Part shown: positions 17,687-25,504 of the stretch, piece by piece | Layout: each line of letters opens with the position of its first letter | Position numbering within the stretch: the first letter of the stretch is position 1 | Origin: DASXRC01 sp036506495 | GTDB taxonomy: Bacteria; Actinomycetota; Actinomycetes; Mycobacteriales; Micromonosporaceae | Direction of reading: 5' to 3' | DNA: 56,515 nt | Assembly (NCBI GenBank): GCA_036506495.1 | Contig: DASXRQ010000180.1 | Span: 1-56,515 of the forward strand | The notes under the pieces: model-generated | The model's input: the letters and a program-made list of their open reading frames with translations, nothing else | Database searches by the model: none | Told to the model about the DNA's origin: nothing | Made by a program: the position numbers and the translations under genes

Positions 17687-17947
17687 TCAGCCCGGGTGAA
17701 CACCCACCGCGTCGCGAATCTTGAAGCCCTGCTCGGCGTCGGTGGAGCGCGCGCAGTGCGCGCAGCAGAAGAACCGGCCCGCGACCTCGACGCCATGCCC
17801 GACGATCTTGCATTGACAGTGCTCGCACACCGGGGCCAGGCGCTGGATCGCGCATTCGAACGAGTCGAACGTGTGCACGTCGCCGCTGACCGTGTGGATC
17901 TCGAACGCCAGCCAGTAGTCGTTGCCGCAGACCTCGCAGACAGCCAT
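17687..17947 (-). CDS. Small cysteine-rich metal-binding protein (metallothionein-like)
   Basis: 86 residues with nine cysteines arranged as CEVC near the N-terminus, a single Cys in FECA, then CEHCQC, CC and CAHC. This suggests two zinc sites of the zinc-ribbon or treble-clef type. Close relatives in actinobacteria are, as I recall, labelled prokaryotic metallothionein; a structural zinc protein is equally possible. The ATG at 17947 has an excellent GGGAGG site seven bases upstream; an upstream TTG in frame would lie across that site and is unlikely. No clear partner is nearby. Confidence 0.75.
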   Translation of the reverse strand: MAVCEVCGNDYWLAFEIHTVSGDVHTFDSFECAIQRLAPVCEHCQCKIVGHGVEVAGRFFCCAHCARSTDAEQGFKIRDAVGVHPG

Positions 17948-18022
17948 GGCGAAACCTCCCAAAAAGCGCAGGTCCTCCCACGCAGCCTGCGCCCTCGGGA
18001 CCGGGCCGGCAACCGGAATGGC

Positions 18023-18433
18023 CTACGCCGGACCCAACTCCTCGAAAAGCGTCAGCTGGAGCCCGGCGGGCGCCTCGAGCCGGGAGTTGAGCGAGTCCCA
18101 CGGCGTACGGGTCGGGTCGGCCAGCACGCGCGCGCCGGCACCCGCCAGCCGCGCGGTGGCCTCGGCCGCGTCCGCCACCTCGAACGCCACCCGCACGTGC
18201 CCGGCCACCCGGCGGCCCACCTCCACCCGGTCGACAAACTCGGCGTGGGCTCGATCGGCGATCTCCAGAGTGGCCCGGCCGGCGTCGAGGATCACGACGT
18301 GGCCGCCCTCGCCGGAGAACGCGGCCTGTTCAGTTAGACCGAGCGTGTCGCGGAAAAAGCGCACCGCCTCGTCGTAGTCGTCGGCGGTGACGACTAGGCG
18401 TAGCTGGCGGACCTGCGGCGGTTCGGGCCTCAA
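18023..18433 (-). CDS. VOC (glyoxalase/bleomycin resistance) family protein
   Basis: 136 residues with two beta-alpha-beta-beta-beta modules. Module 1 is LRLVVTADDYDEAVRFFRDTLGL and module 2 begins near HVRVAFEVADAAEATARLAG (each shown within its own conserved stretch). A Glu in RATLEIAD and the C-terminal LQLTLFEE fit the vicinal-oxygen-chelate fold; a complete metal triad is not obvious. The substrate is unknown. The start is a TTG overlapping the msrB stop (TTGA), so translation is coupled to msrB, which might hint at a role in damage repair or detoxification. Confidence 0.82.
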   Translation of the reverse strand: MRPEPPQVRQLRLVVTADDYDEAVRFFRDTLGLTEQAAFSGEGGHVVILDAGRATLEIADRAHAEFVDRVEVGRRVAGHVRVAFEVADAAEATARLAGAGARVLADPTRTPWDSLNSRLEAPAGLQLTLFEELGPA

Positions 18434-18852
18434 CGCGCGTCCTCCGGGACCAGCGTCAGGCTTATCGAGTTGATGCAGTACCGCTCGTCGGTTGGGGTCG
18501 GGTAGCCCTCACCGGTGAAGACATGCCCCAGGTGGGAGTCGCAGCGGGCGCAGCGCACCTCCGTGCGAACCATTCCGTGCGACCGGTCCGAGACGAAGCG
18601 CACGCTGCCCGGCAGCGGCTCGTAGAAGGACGGCCACCCGCAGTGGGAATCGAACTTCGTGCCGCTGGCGAAGAGCTGGGCGCCGCAGGCCCGGCAGCGG
18701 TACACGCCCGCCGTCCCGGTCGAGACGTACTCGCCGGTCCACGGCGGCTCGGTGGCGGCCTGGCGCAGCACACGGAACTCGTCCGGCGTCAGGCGTACGC
18801 GCCACTCGTCGTCGGTGGTCGGCAACGTGGCGTCGGTCTGATCAGCAGCCAT
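18430..18852 (-). CDS. msrB: Peptide-methionine (R)-S-oxide reductase
   Basis: 140-residue cytoplasmic enzyme that reduces the R epimer of methionine sulfoxide in proteins. Structural zinc cysteines are in CRACGAQLF and CARCDSHLG, the conserved core is FDSHCGWPSFYEPL, and the catalytic cysteine is in ERYCINSISL near the C-terminus. A resolving cysteine pair depends on CGWPSF. The ATG at 18852 is chosen because the family begins there and TACCGT stands six bases upstream, consistent with a leaderless message. The VOC gene follows with a four-base overlap. Confidence 0.95.
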   Translation of the reverse strand: MAADQTDATLPTTDDEWRVRLTPDEFRVLRQAATEPPWTGEYVSTGTAGVYRCRACGAQLFASGTKFDSHCGWPSFYEPLPGSVRFVSDRSHGMVRTEVRCARCDSHLGHVFTGEGYPTPTDERYCINSISLTLVPEDAR

Positions 18853-18858
18853 GACCCA

Positions 18859-18864
18859 ACGGTA
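18859..18864 (-). promoter_or_regulatory. Likely leaderless promoter -10 of msrB
   Basis: TACCGT on the minus strand, six bases before the ATG at 18852, with no ribosome site between. Confidence 0.45.
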
Positions 18865-18919
18865 CGGCGGGCACCGGCTGGGCGCGATTACCAACCGCGT
18901 ACGCCCTCGTTAGGCAGGC

Positions 18920-19399
18920 ATGCACGGTGCCGCGTCGGACCCGACTCCGCTGGTCGGCTTCCGGTGGACGCGCCCCCAGGCGCTGGCCCGCGGGCTGCGG
19001 CTCGGCGGGTTCGGCGCCCTTGTCGCGGGCGCGATCGCGCTGGCGGTGGGCCCGCCGCCGCTGGTCTGGGCGGCCGTCGTCGGTGCCCCGCTGGCGCTGG
19101 GCGCCGCGGTCGGGCTGGCCCGCCGCCGGCACCTCGGCGCCGACGTGGACGACTCGGGGATCCACCAGGTGCCTGCGGCGCCCCACTCGTTCGCCCCGTG
19201 GCACCAGATCGAGGACATCCGGACCGAGCGGCGCCGCCGGCGCACGGTCGTGTCGATCTATCTGGCCTCGGGTGCGGCGGTGCTGATGCGGGCGCCGTAC
19301 GACGGGCCGTTGCTGGCGCATGATCCGCTGTTCGAGCAGAAGATCTTCACCCTGCTGAACCTGTGGGAGACGCACCGGACCTGGAGCCCACACCCGTGA
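18920..19399 (+). CDS. Membrane protein with PH-like cytoplasmic domain
   Basis: 159 residues. Two adjacent hydrophobic segments lie near residues 30-50 (GFGALVAGAIALAVG) and 53-70 (LVWAAVVGAPLALGAAVG), followed by a soluble region with the pattern of small bacterial pleckstrin-like domains: DDSGIHQVPAAPHSFAPWHQ, then IEDIRTERRRRRTVVSIYL. Function unknown. It is divergent from msrB, from which it is separated by 67 bases. A TTAGGCAGGC stretch stands right before the ATG but neither a clear promoter nor a clear ribosome site is evident. Confidence 0.7.
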   Translation: MHGAASDPTPLVGFRWTRPQALARGLRLGGFGALVAGAIALAVGPPPLVWAAVVGAPLALGAAVGLARRRHLGADVDDSGIHQVPAAPHSFAPWHQIEDIRTERRRRRTVVSIYLASGAAVLMRAPYDGPLLAHDPLFEQKIFTLLNLWETHRTWSPHP

Positions 19400-19464
19400 C
19401 TGTCACCCGAAGGGCGGGCGGTCCGCCTCGGCGCGTTAGCCCCGGCCACACCGGCCGGGTGGCA

Positions 19465-19470
19465 TAGGGT
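19465..19470 (+). promoter_or_regulatory. Likely leaderless promoter -10 of the LigD-type polymerase gene
   Basis: TAGGGT, six bases, then ATG at 19477. No Shine-Dalgarno sequence is present. Confidence 0.5.
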
Positions 19471-19476
19471 CACCGC

Positions 19477-20511
19477 ATGGCCCGCAACGCCGTCGAGGTG
19501 GAGGTGGCCGGCCGGACGGTCCGCCTCAGCAGCCCCGACAAGGTGATGTTCCCCCAGCGCGGCTACACCAAGCAGGACGTGTTCTCGTACTACCTCGCGG
19601 TCGGCGACGGGATCATGCGCGCTCTGAAGGACCGGCCGACCACGCTGCAGCGGTTCCCCGACGGGGTGGAGGGCGAAGCGTTCTACCAGAAGCGGGTGCC
19701 GACTCGCGGCGTACCGCCGTGGATCCAGACGGCGCGGATCACGTTTCCGAGCGGCCGGGCGGCCGACGAGCTGTGCCCCGCCGACCTCGCCCACGTCGCC
19801 TGGGCGGCCCAGATGGGCGCCGTGGTGTTCCACCCGTGGCCGGTGCGGCGCTCGGACACCGATCGGCCTGACGAGCTACGCATCGACCTCGACCCGCAGC
19901 CCGGCCTCGCGTTCGGCCAGGTTGTGGAGGCGGCCGGCGTGGTCCACGAGGTGCTGGACGTCCTTGGCGCCAGCGGCTGGCCCAAGACGTCCGGTGGCCG
20001 CGGCGTCCACGTCTACCTGCGTATCCATCCACGATGGACATTCGTGGAGGTGCGCCGCGCCACGATCGCGCTCGCCCGCGAGGTCGAGCGACGCCGGCCG
20101 GAGCTCGTCACGACGGCCTGGTGGAAGGAGGAGCGGGGCGACCGGGTGTTCATCGACTTCAACCAGATGGCCCGGGACCGCACGATCGCCTGCGCGTACT
20201 CCCTTCGGGCCAACGCGCGGGCGACCGCGTCGACGCCGGTCACCTGGGACGAGCTGCCGGACGTCGAGCCGGACGACTTCGACCTGCGCACGGTGCCGGA
20301 GCGGATCGCGAAGGTCGGTGACGCGCACGCCGGCATCGACGACGACCCGTTTGACATCACCCCGTTGCTCGAGTGGTCCGAACGCGACGAGCGCGCCGGA
20401 CTGGGGGACATGCCCTATCCCCCCGACCATCCGAAGATGCCCGGCGAACCGCCGCGGGTTCAACCGAGTCGTAAGAACCCTGCCAACTGGCCAAAAGACA
20501 AGCGACCGTAA
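19477..20511 (+). CDS. ligD: LigD-type NHEJ primase-polymerase domain protein
   Basis: 344 residues, a stand-alone archaeo-eukaryotic primase-type polymerase as in the LigD polymerase module. Visible features: SPDKVMFP near the start, the catalytic acid cluster in ELRIDLDPQPG, the TSGGRGVHVYLRI motif, a third acidic region at DFNQMARD, and DFDLRTVPERIAKVGD at the C-terminal end. In non-homologous end joining it fills or extends DNA ends before ligation, with Ku. No Ku gene is in the window. A separate ATP-dependent ligase gene is encoded 2.6 kb away on the opposite strand, so LigD functions appear split. Confidence 0.92.
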   Translation: MARNAVEVEVAGRTVRLSSPDKVMFPQRGYTKQDVFSYYLAVGDGIMRALKDRPTTLQRFPDGVEGEAFYQKRVPTRGVPPWIQTARITFPSGRAADELCPADLAHVAWAAQMGAVVFHPWPVRRSDTDRPDELRIDLDPQPGLAFGQVVEAAGVVHEVLDVLGASGWPKTSGGRGVHVYLRIHPRWTFVEVRRATIALAREVERRRPELVTTAWWKEERGDRVFIDFNQMARDRTIACAYSLRANARATASTPVTWDELPDVEPDDFDLRTVPERIAKVGDAHAGIDDDPFDITPLLEWSERDERAGLGDMPYPPDHPKMPGEPPRVQPSRKNPANWPKDKRP

Positions 20512-20525
20512 CGAGGAGGAGCCCG

Positions 20526-21092
20526 ATGGAACGGGGGCTGGTGCCCGACCGGTTGCGACTGGTCGAGTCGTTCCTCAACTCGATCGACCTCGCGAGCGGG
20601 CAGGACGACCTCGACTCGGTGCCCCGCTTCCGCGGCTGGCTTGCGGTCCACCACCGCGAGGACATCGCGGCGACGGCGAACGCAGCCGACCTCGAACTGG
20701 CCCGCGAGCTGCGGTACGCCCTGCGGGCCGAGGCTGCCACGCACCACGGGGACAGGTTGGGCGCGGACGTCGCGTGGCTCGACGAGCTGACGCTCACCGT
20801 GCCGTTGCGGGCACGGGCGAGCGCGGCCGGGATCGGGTTGGGTCCCGCCGAGCCCGGCGTACGGGGCGTCCTCGGCGAGATCCTGGCGGCGATCGTCCTC
20901 GCCGCACACGACGGCAGCTGGCGGCGCATGAAGATCTGCCGGGCGGGCGGGTGCCAGATCGCGTACTACGACCGCTCGAAGAACGCCTCGCGGTGCTGGT
21001 GCTCGATGCAGGTGTGCGGCAACCGGAACAAGACCCGTGCGTACCGCCGCCGGTCCGCGTCCCGCCGGGCGGTGGCGGCCGTACGCGACTAG
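20526..21092 (+). CDS. CGNR zinc finger / ABATE domain protein
   Basis: 188 residues. The N-terminal ABATE-like region covers about residues 1-130, and the C-terminal zinc finger has CRAGGCQIAYYD followed by WCSMQVCGNRNKTRAYRRR (two neighbouring stretches), containing the name-giving CGNR. These proteins are presumed DNA- or RNA-binding transcriptional regulators, often stress-associated. GAGGAGG stands just before the ATG, and the 14-base gap to the polymerase gene suggests co-transcription. Its stop overlaps the convergent acetyltransferase stop by four bases. Confidence 0.88.
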   Translation: MERGLVPDRLRLVESFLNSIDLASGQDDLDSVPRFRGWLAVHHREDIAATANAADLELARELRYALRAEAATHHGDRLGADVAWLDELTLTVPLRARASAAGIGLGPAEPGVRGVLGEILAAIVLAAHDGSWRRMKICRAGGCQIAYYDRSKNASRCWCSMQVCGNRNKTRAYRRRSASRRAVAAVRD

Positions 21093-21565
21093 CTCGACGT
21101 GAGGGCGAGCTTCAAACCCTCGTGGCTGGCGTGGAAGCCGAGCGAGGCGTAGAACCGGTGCGCGTCGGTGCGGCGCTTGTCGGTGGTGAGCTGGACGAGC
21201 CGGCAGCCGCGGGCGCGCGCCCGGTCCACCGCCCATCCGACCAGGATCCGGCCGACGCCGGCGTTGCGCTGGTCCGCGCGTACGCGTACGCCTTCGATTT
21301 CGGCGCGTTCGCCGCCGCGGTGGGTGAGCGACGGGATGAACGTCAGCTGCAGCGTGCCGACCACGTGTCCCTCGACCTCGGCCACGACGAGCAGGTTGCG
21401 GGCGTCGGCGTCGACCGCCTCGAACGCCCGCCAGTACGCCTCGTCCAGCTCGTCGGGCGCCGCCGCCCGTTCCCGGCTCGCCCCGATCGCGTCGTCGGCG
21501 AGCAACGCGACGATCGCCGGCACGTCCACGCGCCGGGCGGCGCGCACCGTCAGCGGGCCGGACAC
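21089..21565 (-). CDS. GNAT family N-acetyltransferase
   Basis: 158 residues from GTG at 21565. The motifs are GTLQLTFIPSLTHRGGERAE, then EGVRVRADQRNAGVGRILVG with the R/QxxGxG acetyl-CoA loop, and QLTTDKRRTDAHRFYASLGF. This resembles the PhnO-like or toxin-unrelated GNAT group; the acceptor is unknown. The start lies 16 bases inside the end of the upstream hydrolase gene, so the two are translated as a pair. The frame is open far upstream, but only as a shadow of the hydrolase. Confidence 0.88.
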   Translation of the reverse strand: MSGPLTVRAARRVDVPAIVALLADDAIGASRERAAAPDELDEAYWRAFEAVDADARNLLVVAEVEGHVVGTLQLTFIPSLTHRGGERAEIEGVRVRADQRNAGVGRILVGWAVDRARARGCRLVQLTTDKRRTDAHRFYASLGFHASHEGLKLALTSS

Positions 21566-23112
21566 CGCTGGCCCTCGGGAGGCACGCGCAAGTCGATGAG
21601 GTACGCGTCGACCGCGTCGGTGATGCATTTCGTGTTCGGGTACGCCGTGTGCCCCTCGCCCTCCCAGGTCAGCACGTGGCCGACCCCGAGCATGGTGGCG
21701 AGCTTCGCCGTCTGTGCATAGGGCGTGGCGGGGTCGCCGGTGGTGCCCACCACGACGATCGGTGGCGCCCCCTTGGCGGCACCGGTCGGGTAGGGGTCGC
21801 GCGGCGTCTTCCACTCGGCGCATTGCAGCAGCGTGACGGCCAGGTTCGGCCCGAACAGCGGGTACTTCCGCCGCCAATCGGACTGCAGCGCCCGGATCCG
21901 CTCCGGTGAGATGGTCGACGGGTCGTCCGCGCAGCCGACCGTGTAGAACGCGTCGAACAGGTTCGAGTAGTGGCCCTGGTCGTCGCGCTGGGCGTACTGG
22001 TCGGCGAGGTGGAACACGCCGTCCGGCTGGCCGTTGCCGAGGTCGTGGATCGCGGAGGCGAGGTCCTTCCACGCGCTCTCGGTGTACAGGGCGGACACGA
22101 TCGCGTTGAACACCCAGCCGGCCGTCGCCTCGCGGCCGTCGCCCCCGCGCACCGGCGCCGCACGTGCCTTCGCCATCACGTCGTTCACGGCCGCACGCGC
22201 GTCGGGGGCGATGGGGCAGTCCGAGCCGGCGGTCCTGCACCACGCTGCGAAGTTGTTGAACGCCTGCTCGAACCCCTTCGCCTGCCCCTCCGACGCGGCC
22301 ACCGCGCTGGCCTTCGGGTCCACGGCCCCGTCGAGCACGAGAGCGCGGACCTTGTCCGGGAAGAGCTGCGCGTAGGTCGCGCCCAGCAGAGTGCCGTATG
22401 AGAAGCCGAGGTAGGTCGTCTTCGCGTCGCCCACCGCCGTGCGGATCGCGTCCATGTCGTGCGCGGCCTGCTCGGTCGAGTACAGCCTGAGGTCGTCGCC
22501 GTACTTCGCGGCGCAGCCCTCGGCCACGCTGCGGGTCAGCGTGACGAACCCGTCGAATTCCGCCTGCGTACGCGGATCAGGCTCGTAGCCGAACACCTTG
22601 TCCAGCACGTCATCGGGGATGCACCTGACCGGGCTGGAGCGGCCCACGCCGCGCGGGTCGAAGCCGACGATGTCGAAGCGGTCCGTCACCTCGTGGGGCA
22701 GGCCGCCGAAGCCGGGCCCGAACGAGAGGTAGACGGCCGTGTCGATCCCGGACGCCCCGGGACCGCCCGGGTTCAGCACGAGCGAACCGATGCGGTCGTG
22801 CTGACCGCGGGACCGGATCCGCAGCAGCGCGAGATCGAGGGTGACGCCGCCGGGCTTCGCCCAGTCCTTCGGCACCTTGATCGTCGTGCACTCGTAGGTC
22901 ATTCCGGGCGCGGCCCGCCCGACGAGCTGCGTGGGCACGTCGCGGCAGTCCCGCCAGGCGGTCGCCGCGCCGGGCTGGGGCGTCCCGCTGGGTTGCGGCG
23001 TTGGCGTACCGGATTCGGTGATCGGCGGCACGACGACCGGTAGGAAGCAGCCCGCGGTGACCAAGGCCGCCGCGACGAACCCGATCAGCGGCAGGCGGCG
23101 GGAACGGGCCAC
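21550..23112 (-). CDS. Secreted alpha/beta hydrolase lipoprotein, tripeptidyl aminopeptidase-like
   Basis: 520 residues from GTG at 23112, with GGAGG nine bases upstream. A lipoprotein signal ends at Cys22 (LVTAGC) after ARSRRLPLIGFVAAA. The mature protein has an alpha/beta hydrolase fold with oxyanion region LVLNPGGPGASG, nucleophile Ser in GFSYGTLLGA, acid in TGDPATPY and His in GEGHTAYPN. Six or more cysteines suggest disulfides. It matches the Streptomyces Tap/SlpD type of cell-wall-associated proteases that release N-terminal tripeptides; exact specificity is inferred. It is encoded with a GNAT gene that overlaps its 3' end. Confidence 0.9.
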   Translation of the reverse strand: MARSRRLPLIGFVAAALVTAGCFLPVVVPPITESGTPTPQPSGTPQPGAATAWRDCRDVPTQLVGRAAPGMTYECTTIKVPKDWAKPGGVTLDLALLRIRSRGQHDRIGSLVLNPGGPGASGIDTAVYLSFGPGFGGLPHEVTDRFDIVGFDPRGVGRSSPVRCIPDDVLDKVFGYEPDPRTQAEFDGFVTLTRSVAEGCAAKYGDDLRLYSTEQAAHDMDAIRTAVGDAKTTYLGFSYGTLLGATYAQLFPDKVRALVLDGAVDPKASAVAASEGQAKGFEQAFNNFAAWCRTAGSDCPIAPDARAAVNDVMAKARAAPVRGGDGREATAGWVFNAIVSALYTESAWKDLASAIHDLGNGQPDGVFHLADQYAQRDDQGHYSNLFDAFYTVGCADDPSTISPERIRALQSDWRRKYPLFGPNLAVTLLQCAEWKTPRDPYPTGAAKGAPPIVVVGTTGDPATPYAQTAKLATMLGVGHVLTWEGEGHTAYPNTKCITDAVDAYLIDLRVPPEGQRCPAR

Positions 23113-23152
23113 GGTGTCTGTCCTCCAGCTCGGTCGTGCTCGGGCACCCAGG

Positions 23153-24256
23153 CTACGTCGCTTCCTTGAGCGGTGCGCCCGACAGCACGTGGTCGACGTC
23201 GAACCGCACCGGGCGTTCGAGCTGGTCGTAGCCGCACGAGCGGGGGTCACGGTCCGGACGCCAGCGGACGAACCGCGCGGTGTGCCGGAAGCGGTCACCC
23301 TCCATCGACTCGTACGCGACCTCCACCACGAGCTCGGGTCGCAGCGGCTCCCACTCGAGGGTCTTGCCGGCGCTCCACCGGCTCACCGCGCCCGGCATCC
23401 TGGTCTGCTCCTCCGCGCCCGCCGTTGCCCACCCCGCCCATGGGTGGCCCTCGAGCGCGTTCTCCCGGTACGGCGCCAGCTCGTCCAGCAGCTCCTTGCG
23501 GCGGGCGGCGCTGAAGCTGGCCGACACGCCGACGTGGTGCAGCCGGCCGCTCTCGTCGTAGAGGCCGAGCAACAGCGAGCCGACGATCGGACCGGACTTG
23601 TGCCACCGGAACCCGGCCACGACGCAGTCGGCGGTGCGGGCGTGCTTGACCTTGTACATCAAGCGCTTGCCGGGCGCGTACGCGATGTCGGCGGGCTTGG
23701 CGATCAGCCCGTCGAGCCCGGCGCCCTCGAAGATCTCGAACCAGCGGCGCGCGGTGTCCGGATCGGCGGTGGTCGGGGTCAGGTAGACCGGCGGGGTCGC
23801 CGTTGCGAGCGCCGCCGCCAGCCGGTCGCGGCGATCGGCGTACGGACGGTCCATCAGCGACTCGTCGCCCAGCGCGAGCACGTCGAACGCCACGAACGAC
23901 GCCGGCGTCTGCTCGGCGAGCAGGTTGACCCGCGACGCGGCCGGGTGGATGCGCTGCTGTAGCAGCTCGAAATCCAGCCGGGGCTCGCCTTCCGGGTTGC
24001 GTCGGATCACGATCAACTCGCCGTCGATCGCGCACCGGGTGGGCAGCTGTGCCCGGGCCTGGGCGACCACTTCCGGGAAGTACCTGGTCAGCGTCTTGCC
24101 GCCCCGGCTGGCCAGCTCGACCTCGTCGCCGTCGCGGAACACGATGCAGCGGAAGCCGTCCCACTTCGGCTCATAGACCATGCCCGCACCGGTGGGTACC
24201 TGGGGAACGGCGGTCGCGAGCATCGGCTCTACCGGAGGCATCACGGGCAGCAACAC
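23153..24256 (-). CDS. ATP-dependent DNA ligase, LigD/LigC type
   Basis: 367 residues from GTG at 24256; an ATG at 24241 is an alternative start. Adenylation uses Lys31 in motif I, YEPKWDGFR. Further nucleotidyltransferase motifs are ASRGGKTLTRYFP (III-like region), AIDGELIV, FVAFDVLAL, DGLIAKPADIAY (motif IV/V region) and YKVKHARTADCVV (motif V). An OB-fold C-terminal domain follows. It seals DNA breaks, probably in end joining together with the separate polymerase encoded at 19.5-20.5 kb. It lacks nuclease and polymerase domains. The gene is 40 bases upstream-in-transcription of the hydrolase start. Confidence 0.92.
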   Translation of the reverse strand: MLLPVMPPVEPMLATAVPQVPTGAGMVYEPKWDGFRCIVFRDGDEVELASRGGKTLTRYFPEVVAQARAQLPTRCAIDGELIVIRRNPEGEPRLDFELLQQRIHPAASRVNLLAEQTPASFVAFDVLALGDESLMDRPYADRRDRLAAALATATPPVYLTPTTADPDTARRWFEIFEGAGLDGLIAKPADIAYAPGKRLMYKVKHARTADCVVAGFRWHKSGPIVGSLLLGLYDESGRLHHVGVSASFSAARRKELLDELAPYRENALEGHPWAGWATAGAEEQTRMPGAVSRWSAGKTLEWEPLRPELVVEVAYESMEGDRFRHTARFVRWRPDRDPRSCGYDQLERPVRFDVDHVLSGAPLKEAT

Positions 24257-24360
24257 GCACCCAGTCTGCCGCACCGGCGGGCGGGTCCGAGATCGGCTCA
24301 CCGCGGCTCACCGATCATGGCGAGGCTGCGGTCGTAGCCGGGCCCGGCGCGGTCTCGTGG

Positions 24361-25278
24361 CTAGTACGCCGCGAACGAGCGCAGCGGCATTCGCGGGCCG
24401 AACCTCGGCGCCGCGACGCCCGCGAGCTCGAGCAGCATACAGACGCGCCCGCGATGACCGCGGAAGGGCTCCAGCAGCGCCAGCATCCGGGCGTCGTCGG
24501 CGCGGACCTCGCCGGCCAGCGCCCACCCGACCATGTTGGGAACGTGGTAGTCGCCGACGCTCACGGCGTCCGCGTCGCCGTACACGGTGCGCACCACCTC
24601 GGCGGCCGTCCACGGGCCGATGCCCGGGACCGCGCGCAGCCGCCGTGTAGCCTCGGTGGATTCGGCGCACTCCTCGAGGCGCCGGGCGACCAGGGCGGCC
24701 CGCAGCAGGGTCTGGGTCCGCCGCTGCTCGACTCCGAGCGGGTGGAACACCCAGTACGGCGTGGCCGCCACCGCCTCGGGCTCGGGTGGCAGGAGCAGTC
24801 CCGCCGGGACCGGGCCCGGCGCCGGCTCGGCGAAGTGCCGCACGGTCGCCGCGTACGCCCGGTAGGCCTCCTTCCCGGTGACCTTCTGCTCGAAGATCGC
24901 GCGGAGCAGGCGGTGGAAGATCCGGCCGGTGGCGGGCAGGCGGACGCCGCGGTGGCTGCGGGCCAGCCGCGCGACCACCGGGTGGGCGGCGGCGACGTCG
25001 GCGAAGCCCGCCACGTCGTCCCGCAGGCCGGCGACGGCGTCGGCGTGCTCGGCCGCCCAGCTCGCGCCCGGGCCGTGCGCCCGGGCCAGCAGATGGCCGC
25101 CATCTCGGCGCAGACACAGGCTGGCCGGGCCGTCCGGGGTGCGGATCGCCAGCCAGAACGCCCCGTCGGCGAAGCAGGCGCACGGGTCGTGCTGGCCCAT
25201 CGCCAGCTGCCCGAGCGTGCCGCCCACGCGGTAGTCCGCTGGGAGCGGCAGCCGTCGCGTCACCGATGCGCCGATCAC
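24361..25278 (-). CDS. AlkA-like DNA-3-methyladenine glycosylase
   Basis: 305 residues from GTG. The helix-hairpin-helix is LRAVPGIGPWTAAEVVRTVY and the catalytic Asp is in SVGDYHVPNMVGW, the AlkA/EndoIII superfamily arrangement. The N-terminal half has the AlkA-type lead-in (FADGAFWLAIRTPDGP) and a helical region ending FEQKVTGKEAYRAY. It would excise alkylated purines in base excision repair. A second long open frame overlaps it on the same strand, but is arginine-rich and lacks these motifs. It lies within a run of repair genes from 19.5 to 32 kb. Confidence 0.87.
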   Translation of the reverse strand: MIGASVTRRLPLPADYRVGGTLGQLAMGQHDPCACFADGAFWLAIRTPDGPASLCLRRDGGHLLARAHGPGASWAAEHADAVAGLRDDVAGFADVAAAHPVVARLARSHRGVRLPATGRIFHRLLRAIFEQKVTGKEAYRAYAATVRHFAEPAPGPVPAGLLLPPEPEAVAATPYWVFHPLGVEQRRTQTLLRAALVARRLEECAESTEATRRLRAVPGIGPWTAAEVVRTVYGDADAVSVGDYHVPNMVGWALAGEVRADDARMLALLEPFRGHRGRVCMLLELAGVAAPRFGPRMPLRSFAAY

Positions 25279-25314
25279 CAGGACACTGTGCCATGCACAG
25301 GGGCCAGGGTCAGG

Positions 25315-25503
25315 TCACGGCACGGTCTTCTCGATGGCCGCCGGGCCCTCCTGCTCGAGCTGCCTCCGGGCCCGCTCCACGTTGCCCGGCGTCGGATCGT
25401 GCCCCTGGGCGACCGCCAGGTCCTCCGGGTCCCACTCCTGCTCGGCACCGGTCCGGGCGGGGCGGCCGTCGTCCGCGCGCTCGGGCGGGTTCATATCGGT
25501 CAT
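25315..25503 (-). CDS. Small conserved hypothetical protein
   Basis: 62 residues, hydrophilic and acidic, with WDPEDLAVAQGHDPTPGNVE followed by a short Arg/Gln/Glu-rich helix. I do not recognise the family, but the composition (balanced acidic residues, no arginine excess) is unlike the shadow frames around it. The start lies two bases after the stop of the NurA-like gene, so it ends the HerA-SbcD-SbcC-NurA transcript. An in-frame ATG three codons later is an alternative start. The role is unknown; position suggests association with the repair operon. Confidence 0.6.
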   Translation of the reverse strand: MTDMNPPERADDGRPARTGAEQEWDPEDLAVAQGHDPTPGNVERARRQLEQEGPAAIEKTVP

Positions 25504-25504
25504 A

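Noticed and set aside
24308..25294. 328-codon frame overlapping the AlkA-like gene on the same strand
   Set aside because: Arg/Gly/Pro-rich, without motifs, whereas the other frame has the complete HhH glycosylase signature.
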